From NCBI GenBank assembly GCA_020718275.1, contig DYSI01000010.1:1-42446 (forward strand): a stretch of DNA of 42,446 nt, read 5' to 3'. This document shows, one piece after another, positions 33,946-42,267 of this stretch (position 1 is the first letter of the stretch; the number at the start of each line of letters is the position of its first letter). The notes below the pieces were generated by a model that had not been told where the DNA came from, did not search any database, and saw nothing but the letters and a program-made list of their open reading frames with translations. The translations under genes were made by a program, and so were the position numbers. This DNA comes from Draconibacterium orientale (lineage in GTDB: Bacteria > Bacteroidota > Bacteroidia > Bacteroidales > UBA1556).

Positions 33946-35058
33946 CTAATTCACTTTCCGATAACGCCAAACGGCAAGGCTCAGCATGCTGGTAGCATAT
34001 ACAGTAATGGAAATAATTTCGTCCATAACTTCCATAATACTGGACCCTTTTAAAATCACTTGCCGCATAAAACGCATAAAATAAGTAATTGGGTTAATGG
34101 TATTAAGCCATTGCGCCCATATTGGCATGCTTTCCGTTGGGGTGAACAAACCGCTGAGCATAATGAAAATAACCATAAAAAACCAAGCTAAAAACATTGC
34201 CTGTTGTTGTGTTTCGGTAATGGTACTTACAAAAAGTCCTAAACCCAAAACCGCCAATAAATAAATGGCCGCTACTGCAAACACAAGCCAAACACTTCCC
34301 AAAATGTAAATGCCAAAAATTAATTTGGCGATAATCAGACCAAAGGCTAAATCAAACATGGCAATTATCCAAAATGGAAGCAGTTTGCCGATAATAAATT
34401 CATACTTTCTGATAGGGGTTACATTAAGTTGCTCAATGGTGCCAATCTCTTTTTCACGTACTATGTTCATTCCGGAAAGAAAAGCGCCAATCATGGTTAC
34501 TAGCAAAACTAAGATTCCAGGAACCATATAATTTTTGTAATCCAACTCCGGATTATACCAAAATTGATAAGGAGTGCGAATCCCAGTTGTTGCAGTTAGC
34601 AAAGGCTGCTTTTCCATTAATATCTGCCGATTATAGTCCATTACTATGCTGCTGGTATAATAGGTCATGAGGCTGGCTGCACTGCCGTTCACTGCATCTG
34701 TAATGATCTGAATTTTAGGATTTTCACCTTTGTTAATTGCGGCTTCAAAATTTTGAGGAATCACCACAATTTGTTGTAAATCACCTTTTTGCATCTCCTT
34801 TTCAAGTTCAGCAATGCTAAAGCTAAAATTCACCAATTTAAAAAAGGGTGAGCCTTGAAATTTGCTCACTAATTCGCGCGAACTATAACTTTGATCCATA
34901 TCCACAACGCCAAGTCGCACCTCTTTAATCTCGAAAGTGGCGGTGTACGAAAGCACAATTAGTTGGATTACTGGCATTACAAAAATAATAGGTAGCATCA
35001 TCCGGTTGCGAAAAATCTGTTTGAATTCTTTTTGAATGATATAGCGAATGACCCTCAT
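33946..35058 (-). CDS. ABC-2 type transporter permease (second of pair)
   Basis: A 370-residue ABC2_membrane_3-type permease: one helix near 20-40, a large extracytoplasmic domain (about 45-170), then a block of helices from about 180 to 365, including LVLLVTMIGAFLSGMNIVREKEIGTIEQLNVTP, the conserved cytoplasmic loop of the family. Corresponds to YbhR/YhhJ-like proteins. Its first bases overlap the previous permease gene by 4, so the two permeases are translated together and should form the heterodimeric channel. Last gene of the efflux operon; no clear terminator follows. Confidence 0.92.
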   Translation of the reverse strand: MRVIRYIIQKEFKQIFRNRMMLPIIFVMPVIQLIVLSYTATFEIKEVRLGVVDMDQSYSSRELVSKFQGSPFFKLVNFSFSIAELEKEMQKGDLQQIVVIPQNFEAAINKGENPKIQIITDAVNGSAASLMTYYTSSIVMDYNRQILMEKQPLLTATTGIRTPYQFWYNPELDYKNYMVPGILVLLVTMIGAFLSGMNIVREKEIGTIEQLNVTPIRKYEFIIGKLLPFWIIAMFDLAFGLIIAKLIFGIYILGSVWLVFAVAAIYLLAVLGLGLFVSTITETQQQAMFLAWFFMVIFIMLSGLFTPTESMPIWAQWLNTINPITYFMRFMRQVILKGSSIMEVMDEIISITVYATSMLSLAVWRYRKVN

Positions 35059-36152
35059 TGTAAACGGATTTTGAATTTCTTAATACTCAAGCTAATAAAT
35101 AGAACGGTTTGAAATAAAATGATGGAGGTTGGAAACCACACCTCTTTCAGTCCTGCACCTTTTAGCATTACATCTTTAATGATGATAATGAACCATTTAG
35201 AGGGCATAATATGACTCAAATAGATAAGTATCGAAGGCATGTTTTCAATTGGGAAGATAAAACCTGAAAGCAAGATAGTGGGCAGTAATAGTGCAAACAT
35301 GGAGAGAAGCATAGCGGTTTGTTGTGAATTGCTTACCGTGCTAATGAGAATCCCGAGGGATAAGGCCATCAAAATATACAACAAGGCTTCTGCCATTAGG
35401 AGCAACATATTGCCATCCATTGGCATTTTGAAAACGGTAAAGGCAAGACCAAGAATTAGTAGAAAATTGACGAATGAAAGAAGCAAATAGGGCATCACTT
35501 TGCCTATTACAATTTCGATGGGCTTGATTGGTGAAACGAGCAGTACCTCCATAGTTCCCATTTCTTTTTCTCTTGCAATGGAAATGGAGGTCATCATCGC
35601 TGAAACGAGCATCAGAATGATGGTAATGACTCCTGGAACAAACATAAAAACACTCTTTAAATTTTCGTTATATTTAAATTGGGTTTCTGGAATTATCAAT
35701 ACTTGTTTGCCATGCGCTAAGAGTAAACTTTGCTCGTAATTGCTGATAATAGCTTGGGTGTAATTGAGCATCATATTGGCGGTATTTGGGTCGCTGGCAT
35801 CGGTAATTATTTGAAGTTCTGTGCTTGCTGTTTTGTCTAAATTTTCCGAAAAACCGGGCTTGAAAACCAATACTTCGCGCACTACGCCTCCCTCAAAGAC
35901 CTTTTGAATTTCTTCGCGGCTATTCAAATTTCGATCAAGAATAAAATAACTTGAGGCATCCATTTTCTCTATTATTTTGCGGCTGTGTTCGTCTTTTGCT
36001 TGATCCAAAACGGCAAAATGAGCGTCGTTCAAATCCAGGGTTAAGGCAAAACCAAAGAGCATCACCTGGGCAATTGGAATTCCAAAAAGGATAATCATCG
36101 AGCGGTAATCCCGAAATATTTGCTTGAATTCTTTGATAATAAAATCTTTCAT
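35055..36152 (-). CDS. ABC-2 type transporter permease (first of pair)
   Basis: A 365-residue permease with the same layout as its neighbour: helix near 20-40, a periplasmic domain to about 165, then helices containing MLVSAMMTSISIAREKEMGTMEVLLVSPIKP and PTILLSGFIFPIENMP. Similar to YbhS. Lies 12 bases after the second ATPase gene and overlaps the next permease by 4 bases. Probably pairs with it; substrates of such pumps include antibiotics or cations in enterobacteria, but the substrate here is unknown. Confidence 0.92.
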   Translation of the reverse strand: MKDFIIKEFKQIFRDYRSMIILFGIPIAQVMLFGFALTLDLNDAHFAVLDQAKDEHSRKIIEKMDASSYFILDRNLNSREEIQKVFEGGVVREVLVFKPGFSENLDKTASTELQIITDASDPNTANMMLNYTQAIISNYEQSLLLAHGKQVLIIPETQFKYNENLKSVFMFVPGVITIILMLVSAMMTSISIAREKEMGTMEVLLVSPIKPIEIVIGKVMPYLLLSFVNFLLILGLAFTVFKMPMDGNMLLLMAEALLYILMALSLGILISTVSNSQQTAMLLSMFALLLPTILLSGFIFPIENMPSILIYLSHIMPSKWFIIIIKDVMLKGAGLKEVWFPTSIILFQTVLFISLSIKKFKIRLQ

Positions 36153-36164
36153 CGGCTTCTTGAT

Positions 36165-36902
36165 TTAGTCAATTCTAGTGGCTTTGCGTGCTAGATGAAT
36201 AAAAACTTCTTCCATACTGCTTGCGCTGTATTGGTTTTTCAATTCAGAAGGAGTTCCTAATGCTTCAATTCGGCCATCTACCATAATCGAAACTCGATTA
36301 CAATATTCGGCTTCGTCCATATAGTGAGTGGTGACAAAAACAGTGGTTCCATTGGCGGCTTCGCGGTAGATCATTTCCCAAAATTGGCGCCGCGTAATGG
36401 GGTCGACGCCACTGGTTGGCTCGTCTAAAAATACAATCTTTGGTTGGTGAATTACTGCTACCGAGAAAGCTAATTTTTGCTTAATCCCTAACGGTAAATC
36501 GATTACGCGCATTTTTTCATAGGATTCAAGTGCAAGTTCGTGAATATATTCAGCTGTTTTTTGCTTTATTATCTGTCGTGATAATCCATAAATTCCCCCG
36601 TAGAATTCTATGTTTTCGGCAATGCTCAAGTCATCATAGAGGCTAAATTTCTGACTCATATAGCCAATACTCTTCTTTACCTTATCCCTGTTTTTATAAA
36701 TATTATAGCCGGCCACCATCAGTTCGCCAGAACTTGGGCTGCTGATGCCGCAAAGTATTTTGATAGCGGTGGTTTTTCCGGCGCCGTTTGCACCCAAAAA
36801 GCCGAATATTTCTCCTTGGTAAACCTCAAAATTGAGATGGTCATTGGCGACAAAATCACCAAATTTCTTGACCATGTTCTTCACTGAAATCGCTATTTCC
36901 AT
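36165..36902 (-). CDS. ABC transporter ATP-binding protein (second ATPase, degenerate signature)
   Basis: A 245-residue ATPase. Walker A GANGAGKT (37-44), Q-loop YMSQKFSLYDDL, Walker B VFLDEPTSGVDP (about 157-168). The ABC signature reads LPLGIKQKL (136-144), not LSGGQ, so in the dimer this half may make a less active site. In E. coli YbhF the corresponding two ATPases are fused into one chain; here they are separate genes. Overlaps the first ATPase gene by 1 base and is 12 bases from the permease. Confidence 0.94.
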   Translation of the reverse strand: MEIAISVKNMVKKFGDFVANDHLNFEVYQGEIFGFLGANGAGKTTAIKILCGISSPSSGELMVAGYNIYKNRDKVKKSIGYMSQKFSLYDDLSIAENIEFYGGIYGLSRQIIKQKTAEYIHELALESYEKMRVIDLPLGIKQKLAFSVAVIHQPKIVFLDEPTSGVDPITRRQFWEMIYREAANGTTVFVTTHYMDEAEYCNRVSIMVDGRIEALGTPSELKNQYSASSMEEVFIHLARKATRID

Positions 36903-37810
36903 TACTTATTCATTAATTCCATAAAACAATCTTCAATACCGGCATTTATTATTTGATATTGCCATTCAACAACCCCTTTACTGATTAGCTCTTGCTCAAG
37001 TTGCACAAAATCAATTCCTAGCTTACAAACTACATGGATGTTTTCGCCAAATAAGTACGCGGAATGGATTAATTTCGACTGCTTCAGTACTTGTAGTAGT
37101 GGATTCATTAGTGGGCTTTTTACCGCTCCAAGCGTATGCGGAAAGGCCTTAATAATATTCGTTGGCGTGTCGATGGACAATATTTTTCCTTTTTGCATTA
37201 AGGCTACTCGATCGCATTTGGCGGCTTCGTCCATGTAAGGGGTTGATACTAAAATGGTTATTCCTTCCATTTTCAACTTATGTAGCATTTCCCATAATTC
37301 TTTACGCGACACGGCATCCACTCCTGTGGAGGGTTCGTCGAGCAAAAGCACTTGTGGTTTGTGAATTAGGGCGCAACTTAATGCCAATTTTTGTTTCATC
37401 CCGCCAGATAATTTCCCTGCGCGGCGATGCTTGAAAGGTAATATTTGCTGGTAAATATCTTCGATGAGGTAATAGTTTTCAGCGAGATTGGATTTGAAAA
37501 CGCCGGCAAAAAACTTTAGATTTTCCTCCACAGTCAAGTCTTGGTACAATGAAAATCTACCTGGCATATAACCTACTTGCTCGCGAATGGCTTTATAATC
37601 GCTTACCACATCGAAACCTAGCACTTTGGCTTGACCCTGATCGGGTAATAAAAGCGAAGTAAGAATGCGAAAGAGACTGGTTTTTCCTGCCCCATCGGGC
37701 CCGATAAAGCCGAAAAGTTCCCCTGGCTGTATCTCACAGTTTATGGATTTCAATGCTTGATTATCAGCGTAATGCTTCGATAGATTTTGAATGGATATGG
37801 CAGATTGCAT
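36902..37810 (-). CDS. ABC transporter ATP-binding protein (first ATPase)
   Basis: A 302-residue ATPase with Walker A GPDGAGKT (37-44), signature LSGGMKQ (134-140), Walker B LLLDEPSTGVDA (155-166), and a C-terminal extension of about 90 residues. I chose ATG 37810 (MQSAISIQNLSKHY) because the extended frame begins with TTG at 37837 inside the HlyD gene. It has the normal signature motif, unlike its partner, so the two presumably form an asymmetric heterodimer. The stop overlaps the partner gene by 1 base. Confidence 0.93.
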   Translation of the reverse strand: MQSAISIQNLSKHYADNQALKSINCEIQPGELFGFIGPDGAGKTSLFRILTSLLLPDQGQAKVLGFDVVSDYKAIREQVGYMPGRFSLYQDLTVEENLKFFAGVFKSNLAENYYLIEDIYQQILPFKHRRAGKLSGGMKQKLALSCALIHKPQVLLLDEPSTGVDAVSRKELWEMLHKLKMEGITILVSTPYMDEAAKCDRVALMQKGKILSIDTPTNIIKAFPHTLGAVKSPLMNPLLQVLKQSKLIHSAYLFGENIHVVCKLGIDFVQLEQELISKGVVEWQYQIINAGIEDCFMELMNK

Positions 37811-37826
37811 GAGCGCTTGTCTTTTT

Positions 37827-38705
37827 TTAAAATACAATTTCAGCGGGCATTCCTATTTTCAAACGGCCGTCATTGCTGACCCTTACCTTAAAGGCATAAA
37901 CCAAATTCACTCTTTCTTCGCGGGTTTGGATGGTTTTTGGCGTGAATTCAGCACTTTCGGATATCCATACAATTTGACCTTCAAGGCTTTGTATCTGGTT
38001 GTCAGAACCGTCAATCAATACTTTTACTTTTTGGCCAATTTTTACTTTGCTTAATTGATCGCCTGATAAATAAGCTTTTAGATTTAGATTACTTAAGTCG
38101 GCAAGAGAATATAGTGTTTTGCCCGGGCTTGCTAGTTCTCCTTCGCGACTTAGTTTGTTGAGTACGCTTCCTTGCACCGGATTGTATAATGTACATTTGC
38201 TTAAACTCAATTCAATTTGTTTGAGCTGCTCGCTCATGGCGCTGATTTGTTGTTCTAGCGCTGCTTTTTGCGAAGCAATGGAAACTAGTTGCTTTTGGGC
38301 GAGCTGAAATTGCCCATCCACTTCGTCCCATTGTTTTGGCGTGGCAGCAGATTGTTCGAGTAATAATTTTACTCGGTTTCTATTGATTGTAATATTTTCG
38401 ATTTGCTGCTTTTGAACCTCCATTTGCGCGTCAATTTGATCAAAATTGGCTCGTGAGGCGCTGATTTGTGCATGCATTTGCATCTTCTTTAGGTAAAGAT
38501 CCATGCTGTCGATTTGCCCAACTACTTGTCCTTTGGCGAGGATATCACCTTCGTGTAGGTCTAGTTTTAAGATTCTACCTGCTACTTCGCTCGAAATGAT
38601 GGTTTTATCGGCCTCAAAATTTCCGTATGCGTCAGACTTTTCAACCTTTGGCTGGCATGAAATTAGGCTAATACTTGCTACAATAGTTATAATAATTCTT
38701 TTCAT
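37827..38705 (-). CDS. HlyD/EmrA-type periplasmic adaptor (membrane fusion lipoprotein)
   Basis: A 292-residue lipoprotein (lipobox SLISC, Cys17). A biotinyl-lipoyl-like half follows (ISSEVAGRILKLDLHEGDILAKG), then a long coiled coil of Gln/Lys-rich helices (about 75-165), the second lipoyl half (LYNPVQGSVLNKLSREGELASPGK), and a beta-barrel domain to the end. It would bridge the ABC pump and the TolC-like channel. Counterpart of YbhG. It lies 78 bases from the TolC gene and 16 bases from the ATPase gene. Confidence 0.93.
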   Translation of the reverse strand: MKRIIITIVASISLISCQPKVEKSDAYGNFEADKTIISSEVAGRILKLDLHEGDILAKGQVVGQIDSMDLYLKKMQMHAQISASRANFDQIDAQMEVQKQQIENITINRNRVKLLLEQSAATPKQWDEVDGQFQLAQKQLVSIASQKAALEQQISAMSEQLKQIELSLSKCTLYNPVQGSVLNKLSREGELASPGKTLYSLADLSNLNLKAYLSGDQLSKVKIGQKVKVLIDGSDNQIQSLEGQIVWISESAEFTPKTIQTREERVNLVYAFKVRVSNDGRLKIGMPAEIVF

Positions 38706-38783
38706 TTTTTTAAATGCTTTGCGTTGATATCTAGGTTTTTATAGTCACATGGTTTGGTTCAATTAGTCAATTTTTGCGGGCAC

Positions 38784-40061
38784 TTATAATCGCCCAAGCA
38801 CCCAGCTATAGTTTACGTTTACAAGACTTAGTTTAAGCAAATGTGCCTGCTCATTGAGTTCGTATTGATTTACCTTTTGGAGTTCATCAACCCATTGCGA
38901 TGAGGTAATTACTCCATTTTTAAATAGGTTCTCGCTTGATTGAGCGATGCTTTTTTGTAAGCGAACAATTTCCTTATCTTGTTGAATTAGTGATTCTAAC
39001 TTCTGCATTTCGGCAAGATAGCTATTGATTGTTCGCTGAAGGTTGCTGGAGAATGTTGTCTTCTGTGTTTCTATTATTTTTTGGTTAAGATCTAGAATTT
39101 GTTTTTCGCGCTTATTCGCTTGCCATGTCCATATTTTCCAATTCATACCAATTCCTACCATATAAAATGGTTCAAATTCGTTTGATAGATAATTAAACCC
39201 AGGACGTCCATAACCTGCAGTGCCAAAGGCATAAACCATCGGTAGATACTTGGAATTGCTCATCTGTTGATTGATACTAATTTGTTTTTGCTGTAATTCC
39301 ATTAGCTGTAACTCAATTCGTTGAGGACTCATTTCCTTGGTAATGGACGTGTTTGGAGTTTCGAAAATGGTATTGGTATCTAGTTGTAGTCCAGATATTT
39401 CGTTGATGTTTTGCAATAGCTTTAAACGGTCTATTTCAAGCTCTTTTAGTTGTTGCTGCAATCGTATTTGCTCTAATTTTAAACCATCGAGGGCTGAAAT
39501 TAATAGGGTTCCGTTTTTTACTAAGGAATTGAATTCGTTAATTTTAGAATTCATTTGCAACTGATAGCTGTTCAAAATCTGATTCTGCTGATGGTTAAAA
39601 AGAATCCCAAAATATAATTCAACCACGGATATTTTAACCTGCTGAAGTTCCATTTCCAATTGCTTGTGTTGCGTTTCAATTTGCGAAGCAATGAGTTCTT
39701 TCTGATGATGTGTTGCATTACCTTTGTAAATAGACTGCTGAATATCGATGGTAAAGCGATATTGGTCTTTGCTCATTGTGGTCAATTCGAAATTAGGAAT
39801 AGGCAAATCAATGCCAACCACTTGTGATTGGTAGGTAGCTTTGGCATTCAGTTCCACCTGGGGCAAGTTTTTACGCTCAATTTCTTCGGTTTTGAGTTGC
39901 CCTTGCGCATCAAATAAATCGCCTTGTTTGCTCAGTGGATAATTGCGGATGGTTGAATCTAGGATTGATTTAAGCGAAATAGTCTCCTGGGCTTTCGCCA
40001 GATTCATTATCAGCATCAGCGCGATGAACGCTAATAGCCATGGCTTAGGTAAGTTCTTCAT
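38784..40061 (-). CDS. TolC-family outer membrane efflux channel
   Basis: A 425-residue outer membrane protein with a signal peptide to about residue 24 (NLAKA/QE) and two repeats of long alpha-helical hairpins with short beta strands, as in TolC: LKSILDSTIRNYPLSKQGDL, then QVKISVVELYFGILFNHQQNQIL, and a second copy ending NVNYSWVLGRL. TolC was not part of the enterobacterial ybh operon, so this gene makes the pump self-contained. Its start overlaps the end of the TetR gene by 17 bases. Confidence 0.92.
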   Translation of the reverse strand: MKNLPKPWLLAFIALMLIMNLAKAQETISLKSILDSTIRNYPLSKQGDLFDAQGQLKTEEIERKNLPQVELNAKATYQSQVVGIDLPIPNFELTTMSKDQYRFTIDIQQSIYKGNATHHQKELIASQIETQHKQLEMELQQVKISVVELYFGILFNHQQNQILNSYQLQMNSKINEFNSLVKNGTLLISALDGLKLEQIRLQQQLKELEIDRLKLLQNINEISGLQLDTNTIFETPNTSITKEMSPQRIELQLMELQQKQISINQQMSNSKYLPMVYAFGTAGYGRPGFNYLSNEFEPFYMVGIGMNWKIWTWQANKREKQILDLNQKIIETQKTTFSSNLQRTINSYLAEMQKLESLIQQDKEIVRLQKSIAQSSENLFKNGVITSSQWVDELQKVNQYELNEQAHLLKLSLVNVNYSWVLGRL

Positions 40062-40683
40062 AGTCTGTATTTTTTATAGCGTTAATTACAAATTCAGCAA
40101 CCGATTTTTTACGCATTTCTATCATTTGCTGATATGCTTTTTCGTCACCGTTGTACAAAACAGTCATGCTAATTGGTTTTGCAACTATAGGGAAAATGCA
40201 TAATGAAAGTATATTAATCATTAATTGTTCAATTTCAATGGGGCGAATTTTTCCCGATGCAATCAGCTCATCTAATTGTTTTTTGAGAGGCGATTTTTCA
40301 ACATTTAAGCCTGCAAGCGCTACCATTTGGCTAAGTCGTTTGGGATTAGAACTCAATTCATGCATAATAAACATCGGTATTTGCGGAGAGCTTTGAATGA
40401 GATTGATGTATGTTTCCACAAAAATTCTGATTTTCTCAAATAAGTCGATTTCCTTGTTAAGAATTTCCTCTACTCGGGGTATAATGGATCGAAAAAGCAT
40501 TTTAAAAACGACTTCAAATAATTTGTCTTTGCTACGATAGTAGTAATGCAGCAGTGCTTTGTTAATACCCGCTTTGTCTGCAATGCTTTGCATTCGTGCG
40601 CCCGACAAGCCTTTTTCGCTAAATTCAAGCTGGGCTGCTTCTATTATTTTTTGCTCAGTGGCAGTAAAATTTTCATTAACCAT
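40045..40683 (-). CDS. TetR/AcrR-family repressor of the efflux operon
   Basis: A 212-residue regulator with an N-terminal helix-turn-helix (EQKIIEAAQLEFSEKGLSGA, then ADKAGINKALLHYYYRSKDKL) and a helical ligand-binding domain. Start at ATG 40683; the frame extends to 40740 but only past a promoter. It is the first gene of the operon and overlaps the TolC gene by 17 bases. A near-perfect palindrome TTAACCAATTAGTTAA sits between its -7 element and its start codon, a typical autorepression site. By analogy to CecR, an exported compound is probably the inducer; the compound is unknown. Confidence 0.92.
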   Translation of the reverse strand: MVNENFTATEQKIIEAAQLEFSEKGLSGARMQSIADKAGINKALLHYYYRSKDKLFEVVFKMLFRSIIPRVEEILNKEIDLFEKIRIFVETYINLIQSSPQIPMFIMHELSSNPKRLSQMVALAGLNVEKSPLKKQLDELIASGKIRPIEIEQLMINILSLCIFPIVAKPISMTVLYNGDEKAYQQMIEMRKKSVAEFVINAIKNTDYEELT

Positions 40684-40688
40684 ATACC

Positions 40689-40704
40689 TTAACCAATTAG
40701 TTAA
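40689..40704. promoter_or_regulatory. Likely TetR operator
   Basis: TTAACCAATTAGTTAA is palindromic at 14 of 16 positions (TTAAC / GTTAA arms around AATT). It lies 6 bases upstream of the TetR ATG and 11 bases downstream of its -7 element, so a bound repressor would block the promoter. Confidence 0.55.
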
Positions 40705-40714
40705 ACTGACTGGG

Positions 40715-40741
40715 CAAAAGTATTTTTTTTTTGGAAGCAAA
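40715..40741 (-). promoter_or_regulatory. Promoter of the efflux operon
   Basis: On the minus strand a TTTG near 40738-40741, 15 bases, then TACTTTTG (40722-40715), an exact TAnnTTTG -7 element. It lies 32 bases before the TetR start. Confidence 0.5.
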
Positions 40742-40914
40742 AATATTTTTTCTTTGCTAAGAGCAATATTTTTTGATTATTGCAGCGCTAATCTGAATGG
40801 GATAAAATTGAATAGGTTTGTTTGTTGTTTAATGCTCAAGCTATGCTAGTATTTTTTAAGATATATCTTTTCTTCGGCTAGCAGATTTCCATTGGCATCG
40901 GTGAAAATATAAGT

Positions 40915-41358
40915 CTAGGTTTGCTTGTCGAACATTAGATAATCAACAGTATAAGTTACTAAACTAATTTCACCGGCTGAATTTCCAGCAGGGGCATTGC
41001 TAAAAATTAATTGCTGGTCGGTAGCCGTTACTGGCGCCCATGTAATAGGTGTATTGGATGGAATAAATGACCAACCTGCAAATCTTCCACCTACTAAGTT
41101 ATAGGATAAACTATGATACTCTAAATCAGGATGCTCAAAGAGTAGACTCAGCGTTCCTAAGTCAGTTTCTGTGTGGGTACGGTCCAGTACCGTTCCTTTA
41201 TTAGAATAGTATTTTAACTCATATTTATAAACATCATAGACGCCTGCAAATTTTTCGCCATTTAGGATTTCTTTTTCACAAGTAGGCAAGGTAATAAGGA
41301 TGCTCAATAGGGCTAGCAATCGAAATATTAGCGAATTGAAAAATATTTTTGACCTCAT
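40915..41358 (-). CDS. Lipoprotein-like protein of unknown function, cut short by an in-frame TAG
   Basis: The open part gives 147 residues: a hydrophobic N-terminus (SLIFRLLALLSILITLPTC) that could be a lipoprotein signal with Cys at about 27, then a beta-rich body with no domain I recognise (FAGVYDVYKYELKYY, YNLVGGRFAGWSF). The frame stops at TAG 40915-40917 after MFDKQT, but the next 22 codons in the same frame continue as sensible protein (TYIFTDANGNLLAEEK, ending KKY) up to a TAG at 40846-40848. A Trp codon TGG in place of the first TAG would give the natural-looking QTWTYIF. So the intact gene was probably 40846-41358. Real nonsense mutation, readthrough or base error cannot be told apart here. 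Confidence 0.6.
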   Translation of the reverse strand: MRSKIFFNSLIFRLLALLSILITLPTCEKEILNGEKFAGVYDVYKYELKYYSNKGTVLDRTHTETDLGTLSLLFEHPDLEYHSLSYNLVGGRFAGWSFIPSNTPITWAPVTATDQQLIFSNAPAGNSAGEISLVTYTVDYLMFDKQT

Positions 41359-41379
41359 TTTATCTATTTTTATTCAGTG

Positions 41380-41439
41380 TTGTCCGATAAAAAAACTACT
41401 AAATTGCCGAAATGGACTAAATTAATTTTTAACGGACAA
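41380..41439. repeat. 60-base element with near-perfect terminal inverted repeats
   Basis: TTGTCCGATAAAAA (41380-) and its inverse TTTTTAACGGACAA (to 41439) match at 13 of 14 positions and bound about 32 bases of non-coding sequence. AGTG lies directly outside the left arm and one base outside the right arm, which could be a target duplication. It may be a miniature transposable element or an insertion sequence remnant between two genes, or a pair of regulator sites. No transposase gene is present. Confidence 0.45.
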
Positions 41440-41448
41440 TAGTGATTT

Positions 41449-42231
41449 TTATTTAGTGTTAATCAAATTATAGCTTAGACCAATCTGCATTTCAAATTTT
41501 AGGGCGTTTGGCTTAACATACTCATCATCATAGTTATAGGCGTAGCCTCCATTTACATAGGCTCCATAGTCAACTGGTAAATATTCCATCGGATAGGTAG
41601 AACTGACACTTCTGATAAAGCTATGAAATTCCAACTGCGATACAAAAGCTGTAAAACTTAGCGCTGCCCGAGCATAAAAATTGACTCTTGTATTCAGGGC
41701 ATAATTGAGTTTATATTCCAGTCCTAATTCGGAAGTGAATGCATCAAAAATCCCATTCAATTCTTTCTCGCTACCAAGTGATCTTGTGTTGTTTGGATAC
41801 TTAAAGCTACTTTCGATGGCAGTGTTTCCGATCCCAATTATCGCGCCTAAATAGCTGTTAGTCTTATCATTTTGCGTTATTTGTATGCTCGAATCTGTTT
41901 TAAAAACTCGTAATTTGCACTAAAAAGTTCTTGTTCCTTGCGCTATTTCGAATTTCTGTTTTAGACCAGTATAGTTGATAAATCCTACATCAAAAGCCAA
42001 ATAGTCGTAGTCCAGAATTAATCCGTATCCATACCCATAGCGCATTTTAGAATGTTCTCGCACTTCTTTGGAAGGGGAATTAAAGCTTGAATAGCTGTCC
42101 AAAAATGATTGATAACCTTTATTTGAAAGCATCGAGATGCCGAGTCCTCCCTAGAGTTCTAGTTTTATGTCTTGCGATTTTACTGCGTTTGTCAAGACCA
42201 TTAGCAGCAAAAAAACGATGGCTTTATTCAT
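41449..42231 (-). pseudogene. Outer-membrane beta-barrel-like gene interrupted by two in-frame TAG codons
   Basis: Read in one frame from ATG 42231 to TAA 41449 it encodes 260 positions: signal peptide (NKAIVFLLLMVLTNAVKSQ), then Gly/aromatic alternating strands typical of an outer membrane barrel (YGYGYGLILDYDYLAFDVGF, LNTRVNFYARAALSFTAFVS, ALKFEMQIGLSYNLI). TAG occurs at 42151-42153 (after QDIKLEL) and 41920-41922 (after QGTRTF); no frameshift is needed to join the three pieces, and the sequence after each TAG still looks like protein. The pieces 41920-42132 and 41449-41760 are therefore parts of one gene. Decay, amber readthrough or sequence error are the options. Function otherwise unknown. 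Confidence 0.6.
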
Positions 42232-42267
42232 GTATTTGTAATTATTGAATGGGATAATCAATAGATA

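Noticed and set aside
40846-42231. Genome-wide reassignment of TAG to an amino acid
   Set aside because: Several confident genes in the window end in TAG at their expected family lengths, for example PBP2, RodA and GT51.
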